From Verrucomicrobiia bacterium (GTDB lineage: Bacteria; Verrucomicrobiota; Verrucomicrobiia; Limisphaerales; JADLHS01): a stretch of DNA of 64,000 bases. Position numbers and translations under genes: made by a program. The stretch lies in assembly GCA_023953615.1 (NCBI GenBank), contig JAMLJH010000002.1, positions 1,254,375-1,318,374 on the forward strand. The letters are read 5' to 3'. Positions 26,881 to 35,912 of this stretch are shown here, piece by piece (the first letter of the stretch is position 1; every line of letters starts with the position of its first letter). The notes under the pieces are model-generated. The model did not search any database, was not told where the DNA came from, and was given only the letters and a program-made list of their open reading frames with translations.

Positions 26881-27708
26881 TTACGGATCAATGCGCGCTT
26901 CCACCGCGGGATTCACGACCCAGGAGCTTTCGCGGTGTGGCAGATAGTCATTGTTCCAACGGCGACGCCAGAGGTCACTGGCGGGATCAATCACTTCCTT
27001 TCGGCGCACGGCTTCGGCATGGCCATCGGCAAACATCAGACAGGTTCGCGTTTGATGCCGGTTGGAAGGCCATTCCGCCGGAGTAGTGGGATCAATGTTG
27101 CCATCAAACGAGGCGTCCGGTTTGCTGTCGCCCAACATGATCATTTCCGATGGTCGCTTGACCTGCGATTCCTTGATTTCCGGGAACACATCCACGTCTC
27201 CGCCCAAACCAAGGCTGCCTCCGGACGGAAACGAGCCCCAGTCGTTGAAGCCGTAGGAGAAGCGGGTGGTGTGCGTGATGCCGTAGGGATCGCGAACACC
27301 TCCCGGCCCGGTGGCGCCCAGCCCGTTGGGCATTTTGTTGAGGTTCGTATCCCAGGCGCTGTTCGGATTGGCCATGGGACACCAGAACGCGGCGCGGTTG
27401 TTACCCATATAGGTCAGCAGGCGCGGCGGCCAGACGTAATAGAAGTTGGGCAGCGTGGCGGGGGTGAAGAGGCAGCCCGGGTACTTGTTCCAATCGCCGA
27501 CGTACATGACGGTGGCCACGCCAATCTGGCGGAGGTTGTTGATGCACGCGGTTTGTTTGGCCTTGGCTTTGGCTTTCGCCAATGCGGGAAGCAGCATCGC
27601 CGCCAGGATCGCGATGATGGCAATGACGACGAGCAGCTCGATCAGGGTGAAACCCGGAGGTCGCGACGGGCGCAATGCGTTTTGCGACCGGTTGAAAGAT
27701 TGGCTCAT
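26881..27708 (-). CDS. Prepilin-type N-terminal cleavage/methylation protein with H-x9-DG motif
   Basis: A 275-residue relative of the 1932-2732 protein: leader [21 protein letters not shown] at residues ~18-38, a conserved [19 protein letters not shown] block, and [12 protein letters not shown] near residue 231. Probably a pseudopilin-like exported protein. It lies 97 bp downstream of gltX on the same strand, with no functional link visible. Confidence 0.9.
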   Translation of the reverse strand: MSQSFNRSQNALRPSRPPGFTLIELLVVIAIIAILAAMLLPALAKAKAKAKQTACINNLRQIGVATVMYVGDWNKYPGCLFTPATLPNFYYVWPPRLLTYMGNNRAAFWCPMANPNSAWDTNLNKMPNGLGATGPGGVRDPYGITHTTRFSYGFNDWGSFPSGGSLGLGGDVDVFPEIKESQVKRPSEMIMLGDSKPDASFDGNIDPTTPAEWPSNRHQTRTCLMFADGHAEAVRRKEVIDPASDLWRRRWNNDYLPHRESSWVVNPAVEARIDP

Positions 27709-27805
27709 TGCCCGCTTTGATAAACCAATCCTTCGCTTTGGGCAATAGAATTTTAACGACCCTCAATCACACGAAATCCGTCATTCGATGAAGCCGGACA
27801 GCGGA

Positions 27806-29161
27806 TTAAACCGCGGGTGGAAATTCAGCAACCGCGCGCTCGATCCGCCCCAGCGCTTTCTCCTTCCCGATGACTTCCAGCAAATGATACAGGCTCGGGC
27901 CATTGGGATTGCCGGTGAGGGCCAGGCGCGTGGGATGCACCAAGACGCCCACTTTGATGCCGAGTTCGGTCGCGGTCGCTTTCAGCGTTGTCTCGATGGT
28001 GGCGGCGTCAAACGTCGTCAATTGGGCAAAGGCGGCGCGGAGTTTTTCCAGGCGCGGTTTATTCTCGGGCACGAAACTTTTCTTCGCGGCTTCGGGGTCG
28101 TAGGTGATTTCGTCTTTGAAATAAAATCCGCCATAGGCCGGCAGTTCACCGAACGTCTTGATTTTGCCTTTGCAGGTGTCGAGCGCGGCTTTCACATACT
28201 TCACGTCAAAGCGGTCGGTATCCACTCCGGCCTTGGCCAGCGCGTGAACCGACATTTCGTAAAACCGATCCTCGGGCAGCTCCCGACAATACTCGCCCTG
28301 CAACCACATGAGTTTCTCGTAATCAAACTTGGCGTTGTGCCGGAGGATTTGGGGCAGATCAAAGCGCGCCACGACTTCCGCCAACGGGAGTTTCTCGGTG
28401 TTGTCCTTGGGCGACCAGCCGAGCAGGCAGAGATAATTGTTCACTGCCTCGGGCAAAAACCCCTGCGCGATATAAGCGTCAAGTGACGCGCCCTGATCCC
28501 GCTTGCTCATCTTCGAGCCTTCGGGATTCAGAATGAGTGGGATGTGCCCGTATTGAGGCGGTTCGACGCCGAACGCGCGAAACAGCGCGATGTGCTTGGC
28601 GGTATTGCTCAAGTGATCTTCGCCGCGAATGACGTGCGTGATGCCCATTTCCAAATCGTCCACCACGTTCACAAAGTGGAACACCGGCTGCCCATCCCGG
28701 CGCACCAGCACCCAGTCGGGGTCCAGTTCCTCGCGATCCGTCAACCGCCGCAACACGTCGCCCACCACAAGATCGGGAATGAGAATCGGCTCGCGCGTCA
28801 TGCGGAACCAGATCGCCCCTTCCTTTTCGTAAGCGAGATCGCGCGACAGGAGTGCTTCCACGCGCCGCTGATAATTCTCGCGCCGCTGCGATTGAAAATA
28901 CGGGCCGCGATCGCCTTTGGCCGGCCCCGTTGCCGCGCCGGTCAGCGGACCTTCATCCCAGTTCAATCCCAACCAACGCAAACCGCCCAGAATGGCGTCC
29001 ACCGCCTCCTGCGTATTGCGCGCCGCGTCGGTATCCTCGATGCGCAAGACAAACGTGCCGCCGGTGTGCCGGGCGTAGAGCCAGTTGAACAACGCGGTCC
29101 GTGCGCCGCCAATGTGCAGGTAACCGGTGGGTGAAGGAGCGAAACGAACTCGTGGTTTCAT
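27806..29161 (-). CDS. gltX: Glutamyl-tRNA synthetase
   Basis: A class I synthetase charging tRNA-Glu. HIGH is in SPTGYLHIGGARTAL (residues ~10-24), the VIRGEDHLSNTAKHI block follows, and KMSKR is in GSKMSKRDQGAS near residue 235. At 451 residues it is a little short for the family (about 470-490), the reduction lying in the anticodon-binding region. With a GlnRS also encoded here, this GluRS is presumably discriminating, but that cannot be read off. Confidence 0.97.
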   Translation of the reverse strand: MKPRVRFAPSPTGYLHIGGARTALFNWLYARHTGGTFVLRIEDTDAARNTQEAVDAILGGLRWLGLNWDEGPLTGAATGPAKGDRGPYFQSQRRENYQRRVEALLSRDLAYEKEGAIWFRMTREPILIPDLVVGDVLRRLTDREELDPDWVLVRRDGQPVFHFVNVVDDLEMGITHVIRGEDHLSNTAKHIALFRAFGVEPPQYGHIPLILNPEGSKMSKRDQGASLDAYIAQGFLPEAVNNYLCLLGWSPKDNTEKLPLAEVVARFDLPQILRHNAKFDYEKLMWLQGEYCRELPEDRFYEMSVHALAKAGVDTDRFDVKYVKAALDTCKGKIKTFGELPAYGGFYFKDEITYDPEAAKKSFVPENKPRLEKLRAAFAQLTTFDAATIETTLKATATELGIKVGVLVHPTRLALTGNPNGPSLYHLLEVIGKEKALGRIERAVAEFPPAV

Positions 29162-29290
29162 ATCAATTCAACGGTGAACAGCAGACCATAAACGGCGCCG
29201 AATGGAAAATGAAAACCATGAGCGGCATGACACGCGGGAGAAAAAGATTGCCGGAAAGCGCGTAACCAATCACTGTTGGCGGTGCTTGGC

Positions 29291-29379
29291 GGAGAGATGG
29301 CTGAGTGGTTTAAGGCGCACGCCTGGAAAGCGTGAGTAGCTAAACACTACCGGGGGTTCGAATCCCCCTCTCTCCGCCA
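29291..29379 (+). tRNA. tRNA-Ser (anticodon GGA)
   Basis: Class II tRNA of 89 nt including an encoded CCA. The acceptor stem GGAGAGA pairs with TCTCTCC (29369-29375), followed by discriminator G and CCA. The anticodon stem CACGC/GCGTG encloses the loop CTGGAAA with GGA at 29325-29327. A long variable arm and the T loop TTCGAAT with a GGGGG/CCCCC stem follow. Confidence 0.98.
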
Positions 29380-29587
29380 CTTTTCGTAGCGCGATCCTGC
29401 TGGTGACTGCCGAAGCGACTCCCGAAATCCAAGCTCCGCAAAGTCACGAAACCGTTCCCAGTTCGGGAAGCCAGCAAACAACGCGAGGCCATCCGCGCAC
29501 ATGTTTCTTTTGACCAAATGCAATTTTTCTTTCCGATGAAATTCTTTGGCTGGATTTTCGCGGCGCGGCGCGGCATCTTGGCGGCGC

Positions 29588-29941
29588 ATGAAATTGATCA
29601 TCATCCCGCATAGCGTGACGCTGACCGCCGCCATCGAAAACCATGTGGTTTCCAAAATCGAAAAGCTCGAGCATTTCGCCCAACGGATCATTGATGCGCG
29701 GGTGACCTTGGACCACGATCACACGCGCGCGCCGGCCAAGCAGTTTGGCTGCTCCGTGCGCATTGCCGTCCGCGGGCCGGACCTGTTCGCCCAGGATCGC
29801 CAAGCCGATCTCTATGCGGCCATCAATCTCGCCGTCAAAAAGATTGAAAGTCAGTTTCGGAAACGCCAGGGCAAGGTCAAAACCAAGCATCACATCCAGG
29901 CGTCCAAATCCAAGCAGAAGCTCAAGGAACGCGGCTTGTAA
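29588..29941 (+). CDS. hpf: Ribosome hibernation promoting factor (HPF/RaiA family)
   Basis: A 117-residue short-form HPF: the first strand MKLIIIPHSVTLTAAIENHV, helix VVSKIEKLEHF, strands IDARVTLDHDH and GCSVRIAVRGPDLFAQ, and helix DLYAAINLAVKKIESQFRKR are the expected order. The tail is Lys-rich. It binds the 30S decoding centre in stationary phase. The ATG at 29588 is chosen; the longer frame upstream adds only non-coding residues. No long-form dimerisation domain is present. Confidence 0.9.
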   Translation: MKLIIIPHSVTLTAAIENHVVSKIEKLEHFAQRIIDARVTLDHDHTRAPAKQFGCSVRIAVRGPDLFAQDRQADLYAAINLAVKKIESQFRKRQGKVKTKHHIQASKSKQKLKERGL

Positions 29942-29985
29942 ACCGGCGCCCGCGCTTCGCCAAGACCGCGGCGCTCCGACTGACT

Positions 29986-31260
29986 GTGGCTCTGACGCAA
30001 TCTGATCTTCGCGGAAGGCGACCCTTCATTCTGCGCAGTCGGCTCGTCATGCCGATCAGCCACCCGATCATCGCCGATGGGGCGGTGGTGGTCTTGGGCG
30101 GAAAAATTCAGTCGGTCGGTCGTTGGCAAACCATTCGGCGCGAATATCCGGGTGCAGCGGTTCAGGATTTGGGCGAGGCGATCATCCTGCCCGGCTTGAT
30201 CAATGCGCATTGTCATCTTGAATATACGCATCTCGCCGGAAAGTTCGCCCCCACCCGCCATTTTACCGCGTGGTTGAAAGAGATCATTGCCGCCAAAAGC
30301 GCAACGACTCGGGCCGGATTCAACGCCGCCTGGCGGCAGGGAGCGGCGCAGTTGATTCGCACCGGCACGACCACCGTGGCGGATATCATCTCACAAGCGA
30401 CGTTGCCCTCGTCGCCAACCGCCCTGCGCGTGTTTGCTTTTCTGGAAATGACCGGGATAAAGTCCCGGCAAAGTCCGGGATACCTCGTCGCCGCCACCGC
30501 CAGAAAAATCAAAGCTCTCCACGCGCGATCACAACTCGCCGGATTTTCGCCCCATGCGCCCTACTCCACCACCACCAGTTTGTTGGAACACACCGCGCGC
30601 GTGGCTCGACGTCAACGTTGGCGAGTCACCACGCACGTCGCGGAATCGGCGGAAGAGTTCGACATGTTTGCCGCCCACCGCGGTCCGATGTTTGATTGGC
30701 TCGGCTCACTGCGGAATGAAACCGATTGGGGCAATTGTTCGCCGGTGGAACATCTGCACCGCGCGGGTTTGTTGCGCGCCAATTTTCTCGCGGCCCACGC
30801 AAACCATCTCACCGACCATGACCTCGCCCTGCTTCGGCGCAGTGGAGCGAGTGTGGTGCATTGTCCACGCAGTCATGAGTTTTTCAGCCATGAAAAATTT
30901 CCTTTCGCCAAACTTATTGCCGCCGGCATCAATGTCTGTCTCGGCACCGATAGTCTGGCGACCATCCGTAAACAACGCGGGCAATTGCCCACGTTGGACT
31001 TGTTCGCGGAAATGCGCGCATTTGCGCGAAGACATCCGCGCGTCTCACCCGCCATCCTGCTCCGCCTGGTCACGGTGAATGGGGCTCACGCCCTCGGCTT
31101 GACTGGAAAGATCGGTGCGCTTTCCCCGGGTGCGTTCGCGGATGTCATCGCGATTCCCTGCCGCGAAAAACTCGCGGACGTACCCGAAGCTGTTCTGCAT
31201 CATCGCGGCGACATTTCCGCCAGCCTCATCAACGGCACCTGGACCATCGCCCCGCATTGA
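29986..31260 (+). CDS. Amidohydrolase-superfamily deaminase (TRZ/ATZ/SAH-deaminase-like)
   Basis: A 424-residue metal-dependent hydrolase. Metal and catalytic motifs appear in order: INAHCHLEYTHL (HxH, ~68), FSPHAPYSTT (~188), THVAESAEEFD (His plus Glu, ~212), AAHANHL (~263), HCPRSHEFF (~286) and GTDSLAT (Asp, ~313). These match the cytosine/adenosine-deaminase-like branch (SAH, guanine, chlorohydrolase or aminofutalosine deaminases). Aminofutalosine deaminase of the futalosine menaquinone pathway is one possibility; no other menaquinone gene is in the window. It lies upstream of bioF, with a 160-bp gap. Confidence 0.85.
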   Translation: MALTQSDLRGRRPFILRSRLVMPISHPIIADGAVVVLGGKIQSVGRWQTIRREYPGAAVQDLGEAIILPGLINAHCHLEYTHLAGKFAPTRHFTAWLKEIIAAKSATTRAGFNAAWRQGAAQLIRTGTTTVADIISQATLPSSPTALRVFAFLEMTGIKSRQSPGYLVAATARKIKALHARSQLAGFSPHAPYSTTTSLLEHTARVARRQRWRVTTHVAESAEEFDMFAAHRGPMFDWLGSLRNETDWGNCSPVEHLHRAGLLRANFLAAHANHLTDHDLALLRRSGASVVHCPRSHEFFSHEKFPFAKLIAAGINVCLGTDSLATIRKQRGQLPTLDLFAEMRAFARRHPRVSPAILLRLVTVNGAHALGLTGKIGALSPGAFADVIAIPCREKLADVPEAVLHHRGDISASLINGTWTIAPH

Positions 31261-31379
31261 CGGAGCGCGGACGGTCCCCGTCCGCAGCGCGTCGCCGCTA
31301 GAAAACCTTACAAAACTCCCAAAGTCCCCGCATTCTCCCACGCTGCGACTGGGGGAACAGTCGCGCTCCGTCTCCGCAT

Positions 31380-31413
31380 TTGGACTCGCAAATCGCAAAT
31401 CGTAAATCGTAAA
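31380..31413. repeat. Short tandem AAATCG/TAAATCG repeat upstream of bioF
   Basis: A run of the 7-8 base unit CGCAAAT/CGTAAAT between the amidohydrolase and bioF. Similar AATC-rich runs occur inside bioF (~32370-32398) and bioA (~32985-33012) as translated sequence. Confidence 0.7.
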
Positions 31414-31421
31414 TTACCCCC

Positions 31422-32651
31422 GTGTCATCACTTGACGCCGAACTCCAGCAACGCCTCGCCGCCATCCGCGCCAGCGGATTGCTCCGCGAATTGCGCCGCG
31501 TGGATTCTCCCCAAGGCCCGCGCATCGAGATCGCCGGGCGGACGCTGACGAACTTTTCCTCGAACGATTACCTGGGGCTGGCCAACCACCCGACCCTGAA
31601 GGAAGCCGCCATCAAAGCCATTGAAAAATTTGGCGCGGGCGCGGGCGCTTCGCGGTTGATCTGCGGTTCACTCGCTCCGTTTCATGAATTGGAAACGACG
31701 TTGGCCGCGTTCAAAGGCGCGGAAGCGGCGCTGACCTTTGCCACGGGTTACGCCGCCGCGCTCGGTACCATCACCGCGCTTCTGGGGCCAAAGGACATCA
31801 TCATTCTGGACAAGCGGGTTCATGCGTGTCTGGTGGATGCCGCCAAGCTCAGCGGTGCCAAACTCCGCGTCTTCGCCCACAACGACCTGAACGACTTGGA
31901 AGATATTTTGAAGTGGGCGCACCAACGTGAATCGGCCGTCAGCCATCAGCCATCGGCCATGCTCGTCGTCACGGAGAGTGTCTTCAGCATGGACGGCGAT
32001 GCCGCGCCGCTGCGCGAAATGGTCGCGCTCAAGGAAAAATATGGCGCGTGGCTCCTGGTGGACGAAGCGCACGCTACCGGACTTTACGGCGCGAATCGTC
32101 GCGGCGTGGCGGAAGAACTGGGCGTGAGTGACCGCATCGAAATCCAGATGGGCACACTGGGCAAAGCGCTGGGCGCGAGTGGCGGTTACATCTGCGGCCG
32201 GCGCGCCTTGATTGATTTTCTCATCAATCGCGCCCGTAGTTTTATTTTCAGCACCGCGCCCGTGCCTGCCGCCGCCGCGGCGGCGATGGCAGGAATAAAA
32301 CTGGTTCAATCCGATGCTGGACAAAAATTGGTTGAGCAACTTTGGACGCGTGTGGCTGAGTTCAAATCAGAAATCGGGAATCGAAAATCGAAAACCACCA
32401 GCGCCATCATTCCGATCATTCTCGGCGATGCAGCAACGGCGGTGAACGCGGCCCAGGCGCTGCGGGAACGCGGGTTCTTCGTTCCAGCCATTCGCTATCC
32501 AACCGTCGCCCGCGGCGCGGCGCGACTGCGCGTCACCGTGACGTCCGCTCACACGACGGCGCAAATCCACGCCCTGAGCCAGGCGTTGCTCGCACTTTCA
32601 CCTCACCCTTTGGAATTTCAAAATGTCTCTCGCCCCGCTTGTTCAACTTGA
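31422..32651 (+). CDS. bioF: 8-Amino-7-oxononanoate synthase
   Basis: A PLP-dependent condensation of pimeloyl thioester with L-alanine in biotin synthesis. Fold-type I marks: FSSNDYLGLANHP (~45), the SRLICGSLAPFHELE block (~80), VFSMDGD (~187), LVDEAHATGLYG (~210) and the PLP lysine in TLGKALGASGGY (~245). Length is 409 residues, a little longer than typical. The extra comes from low-complexity inserts at HQRESAVSHQPSAM (~31920-31960) and EIGNRKSKTT (~32370-32400). Its end overlaps bioA by 29 bp, so the two are coupled. Other oxoamine synthases are alternatives, but bioA next door supports BioF. Confidence 0.92.
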   Translation: MSSLDAELQQRLAAIRASGLLRELRRVDSPQGPRIEIAGRTLTNFSSNDYLGLANHPTLKEAAIKAIEKFGAGAGASRLICGSLAPFHELETTLAAFKGAEAALTFATGYAAALGTITALLGPKDIIILDKRVHACLVDAAKLSGAKLRVFAHNDLNDLEDILKWAHQRESAVSHQPSAMLVVTESVFSMDGDAAPLREMVALKEKYGAWLLVDEAHATGLYGANRRGVAEELGVSDRIEIQMGTLGKALGASGGYICGRRALIDFLINRARSFIFSTAPVPAAAAAAMAGIKLVQSDAGQKLVEQLWTRVAEFKSEIGNRKSKTTSAIIPIILGDAATAVNAAQALRERGFFVPAIRYPTVARGAARLRVTVTSAHTTAQIHALSQALLALSPHPLEFQNVSRPACST

Positions 32652-34212
32652 TCGCGCTTACGTCTGGCATCCGTTCACACAGATGCGCGACTGGCTCAAG
32701 CGCGAACCCATTGTCATTACGTCGGGAAAGGGAGCAATGCTGCGCGACGTTTACGGCAACGAATATCTCGATGCCAATTCGTCCATCTGGACGAATCTGC
32801 ACGGCCATCGGCATCCGAAAATCAATGCGGCAATCATTCGGCAACTGAACAAAATCGCGCACAGTTCCGCGCTGGGCTTCGCCAATGAACCGGCAAGCTT
32901 GCTGGCGGCGGAACTGGTGCAGTTGGCCAATAAAATTTGCGATTCGCGGTTTCCGATTCATGGCCCGAAAAACAAGACGACCCGTAAATCTGAAATCGCA
33001 AATCCTAAATTGGAAAAAGTGTTTTTCAGTGATAACGGTTCAACCGCGTTGGAAGTCGCCTTAAAACTCGCCTACGAATTTACCCGGCGCACGCGCGGTC
33101 ACGCCACGCCGCGCAAATCCGCGCAGAAAGCGAACCCACAACCTCGCTTCCTTTCCTTGAGCGGCGCTTATCACGGCGACACCGTCGGAGCCGTTTCGCT
33201 CGGACACATTGATCTCTTTCACAAAACCTACGGCGGTCTGCTGTTTCCGACGGATCAAGTAATGGCGCCGGCCTGTTATCGCTGTCGTTTCAACCGAGCC
33301 AAACCGCAACGCGCAGACGCGCGCACCTATCGGAAGTGCAACTGGGAATGTGTCACCCAGGTGGAACGGAAATTCGTCGCCCAAAAAAAGCGTGGCAACC
33401 CGTATGCCGCCTTCGTTTTTGAACCGCTGATGCAAGGCGCCGCGGGCATGATTCCGCAACCCACCGGCTGGTTACGGCGCGTGGCGGAAATTGCGCGCGC
33501 GCATGACGCGCTGCTCATTGCGGATGAAGTCATGACCGGTTTCGGTCGCACCGGCCAAGGTAGCGTAGGCTTCCAGCCTGAGAGTTCAGGCGGCATCCCT
33601 GCCGCCTGGTCACGGAACAAGGATGTTCCGCCAACCCGCAGGCAGGATGCCTGCGCTACACTGTTCGCCAGCCATCACGAGGGCGTTCAACCGGACTTCC
33701 TTTGTCTCGCCAAGGGACTCACCGGCGGCTATCTGCCGATGGCGGCCACGTTGACCACGCAGCCAGTTTTCAATGCCTTTCTCGGCGAGTATCACGAGTT
33801 CAAATCCTTTTTCCACGGACACAGTTTCACCGGCAACCAACTGGGGGCGAGCGCGGCGTTGGCCAGTTTGGAACTCTTGCGGCAGCCGGCTTCCCGCCAA
33901 GCCCGCAAGCGACTGGAACAGACGTTTGCCACCGAACTGGAAACGCTCTGGTCGCTGCCGCAGGTCGGAGATATTCGGCGCGTCGGTTTGATTGCGGGAG
34001 TCGAGCTGGTGAAAAACTGGCGGACGCGCGCGCCCTATCCGTTAGCCGAGCGGGCCGGCATCCGCGTTTGTGAAGCCATGGCGCAACGTGGGGTTCTGAC
34101 CCGGCCCGTGGGCAACGTCATTGTGTTAATGCCGCCCTACTGCATGACCGCCGTGCAGATCAAACGCATGATCGCCGCGCTGCACGACGCCATCGCCGAA
34201 ACGCTGCGATAG
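32623..34212 (+). CDS. bioA: Adenosylmethionine-8-amino-7-oxononanoate aminotransferase
   Basis: Transaminates KAPA to DAPA, the step after BioF. The BioA-type N-terminus VWHPFTQMRDW (~14-24) is followed by GAYHGDTVGAVSLG (~183), ADEVMTGFGRTG (~300) and the PLP lysine in CLAKGLTGGYLPMAATLTT (~360). At 529 residues it is about 100 longer than E. coli BioA. The excess is a ~20-residue insert at CDSRFPIHGPKNKTTRKSE (~32940-33010), a longer loop with PACYRCRFNR and CNWECV, and a 34-residue insert from a mobile repeat at 33560-33661. Despite these the catalytic motifs are intact. Confidence 0.93.
   Translation: MSLAPLVQLDRAYVWHPFTQMRDWLKREPIVITSGKGAMLRDVYGNEYLDANSSIWTNLHGHRHPKINAAIIRQLNKIAHSSALGFANEPASLLAAELVQLANKICDSRFPIHGPKNKTTRKSEIANPKLEKVFFSDNGSTALEVALKLAYEFTRRTRGHATPRKSAQKANPQPRFLSLSGAYHGDTVGAVSLGHIDLFHKTYGGLLFPTDQVMAPACYRCRFNRAKPQRADARTYRKCNWECVTQVERKFVAQKKRGNPYAAFVFEPLMQGAAGMIPQPTGWLRRVAEIARAHDALLIADEVMTGFGRTGQGSVGFQPESSGGIPAAWSRNKDVPPTRRQDACATLFASHHEGVQPDFLCLAKGLTGGYLPMAATLTTQPVFNAFLGEYHEFKSFFHGHSFTGNQLGASAALASLELLRQPASRQARKRLEQTFATELETLWSLPQVGDIRRVGLIAGVELVKNWRTRAPYPLAERAGIRVCEAMAQRGVLTRPVGNVIVLMPPYCMTAVQIKRMIAALHDAIAETLR
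33560..33661. repeat. 102-bp palindromic repeat element inserted in frame in bioA
   Basis: The element starts GTAGCGTAGGC and ends GCCTGCGCTAC, so its ends are inverted. Inside are two further palindromes, GGCGGCATCCCTGCCGCC and GGAACAAGGATGTTCC. At exactly 34 codons with no in-frame stop it is translated between the conserved FGRTG and LFASHHEGVQPD segments. Similar phrases (CTTCCAGCC, GCAGGATGCC, GGCATCTTGCC) occur in the spacers at 35730-35900. Confidence 0.85.
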
Positions 34213-34332
34213 CCAGCCGCAGCGGAACGTCAGGAGTTTTTACCCCGGCGCAGCCACGCTCATCAAACGGATGAGTCCAGCCGGGTTCGGTGTTAACTTC
34301 ACGCACGGAGCTGGCGGGCTTGCCCCCAATCC

Positions 34333-35082
34333 TCACTGGTAACGCAGAATTACTTTCAGTTGCGGCTCAATGGCCTGCGCCCAGATGGTGTAGCCCTTCT
34401 CCGTCAGGTGTAGAAAATCCGGCATGATCTCCTTGGCGAGCGAGCCGTCCGCTTCAATCAATTGCGAGCCAAAGTCCACATAACGGATGGTGTCGCCGTC
34501 CGCCAGTTTGGCCAGCGCTTGATTCACTTGCAGCAATTTGCCGCGTTGATGGTTGAACGTCTGGCCGCGTGGGAAAATCCCCAGCAACACCAACTTGGTA
34601 TTCGGCAAACGAACGCGGATTTCCTTCACGATGGTGACCACGCCTTCCAAAATCTGCGACGCCGAGTATTGCTCAGTGCCGTCCTTGTTGTTGTTGGAGT
34701 TGTTCGTGCCAATCATCAAAACGGCCGCTTTGGGCTGCACGCCATCCAATTGCCCGTGGGCGAAGCGCCACAGCACATGCTCGGTGCGATCGCCACTGAC
34801 ACCAAAGTTCAAGCACCGGCGCGCCCCATAAAATCGTTCCCAAACCGCCTTGCCGGCGCCCTCCCAACCTTGCGTGATGGAATCCCCGATGAACACCACG
34901 TCGCACGGACCGGGATTATCCTTGGCGCGCTGAATTACCTGGGCTTGGCGGTTCGTGATACCGCCGGTGCGCGACACGGGCACGATGGCTGGATTGACCG
35001 AATCATCGGGAGCGGTCCAACCGGAAGTCGGCGCGGAAGCGATAAGTGCAAGCAGAGCAACGAGTGGAAATATCTTTTTCAT
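34333..35082 (-). CDS. Secreted SGNH/GDSL hydrolase
   Basis: A 249-residue exported esterase-like protein: signal MKKIFPLVALLALIASAPTSG, then the SGNH blocks FIGDSITQGWEG (Ser), NFGVSGDRTEHVLWR (Gly), IGTNNSNN (Asn) and DFLHLTEKGY (Asp/His). The ATG at 35082 begins the signal peptide. Its closest type is the platelet-activating-factor acetylhydrolase IB gamma-like GDSL family common in Planctomycetes and Verrucomicrobia, often acting as acetyl-esterases on polysaccharides. The substrate is not determinable here. Confidence 0.9.
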   Translation of the reverse strand: MKKIFPLVALLALIASAPTSGWTAPDDSVNPAIVPVSRTGGITNRQAQVIQRAKDNPGPCDVVFIGDSITQGWEGAGKAVWERFYGARRCLNFGVSGDRTEHVLWRFAHGQLDGVQPKAAVLMIGTNNSNNNKDGTEQYSASQILEGVVTIVKEIRVRLPNTKLVLLGIFPRGQTFNHQRGKLLQVNQALAKLADGDTIRYVDFGSQLIEADGSLAKEIMPDFLHLTEKGYTIWAQAIEPQLKVILRYQ

Positions 35083-35169
35083 TTGGCAGAACTCAGGATG
35101 CCGAGAGTCAGGCCGCGCTGTCAATGCGCGGGATTGGCTCTTACTTACGAGCCGGAGATGTTGGATTGA

Positions 35170-35645
35170 ATTTCTTTCGCCCCTGACGAGATTTTTCATT
35201 CTGGTTGGACAAGTTGCCCAGCCATAAATGGCTGGGCTATTTTCGGAAATGCGTTTCTGTCATTGGCTGCGGTTTCATCGGGCGCGGCCTCGTTCCTGAA
35301 AATAGCCCAGTGCTTTAGCGCTGGGTGCAGCGTCAACAACCCGCCCCAGTCCCGTCGGGACGGTAGAAAATTCCTTTCGCCCCTGGCGGGCCTTTGACAT
35401 TTCGTAAACGATCAATCCAACCATAAATGGCTGGGCTATTTTCAGAAATGCGCTTCTGTCATTCGCTGCGGTTTCATCGGGCGCGGCCTCGTTCCTGAAA
35501 ATAGCCCAGCGCTTTAGCGCTGGGCGCAGCGCCAATAACCCGTCCCAGTCCCACAGGGACGGTAGAAAATTCCTTTCGCTCCTGGCGGGTCTTTGGCATT
35601 TCGTAAACGATCAATCCAATCATGAATGGCGGGTTTTGTCAGAGC
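35170..35645. repeat. 199-bp tandem repeats (two full units plus partial ends)
   Basis: CCATAAATGGCTGGGCTATTTTC starts at 35222 and 35421, with a degenerate third start at 35621, giving a period of 199-200 bp. Each unit has inverted arms GCTGGGCTATTTTC and GAAAATAGCCCAGC about 75 bp apart, the small palindrome CAGCGCTTTAGCGCTG, and a GGGACGGTAGAAAATTCC end. Open frames across it (e.g. 86 codons on minus) are repeat-derived. No gene lies in 35083-35897. Confidence 0.9.
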
Positions 35646-35699
35646 ATGGTATCAACGCCGATCATTGGACGGTATCGAGTATTTCGCTCAGAACGGCGC

Positions 35700-35912
35700 T
35701 ATCCGCCGCCACGTTAATAGCCGCCGACTTGTGGCGGCAGGCATCTTGCCTGCCGTAGAGCCGGGCTTCCAGCCCCGTTGGAACAAACTCTTCCAAAATC
35801 ATGGCATTCGAAAATCTCATGAGCTTTCAGCATATAACGCCCCATCCGGGTGGCAGGATGCCACCCTCTACGGCAGGCTGGGAAGCCCGCCGCCACGTCA
35901 ATGGCCGCCGAC
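35700..35912. repeat. Palindromic dispersed element abutting the symporter 3' end
   Basis: GTGGCGGCAGGCATCTTGCC (35730) and GGGAAGCCCGCCGCCAC (35879) are inverted arms, with internal pairs CTACGGCAGGCTGG / CCTGCCGTAGAG. The motif GCCGCCGACTTG occurs directly at 35721 and 35906. The right end supplies the last codons of the symporter gene (stop at 35898). Confidence 0.75.

Noticed and set aside
35170..35645. CRISPR array
   Set aside because: The repeat unit is ~199 bp with no short direct repeats and unique spacers, and no cas genes are nearby.
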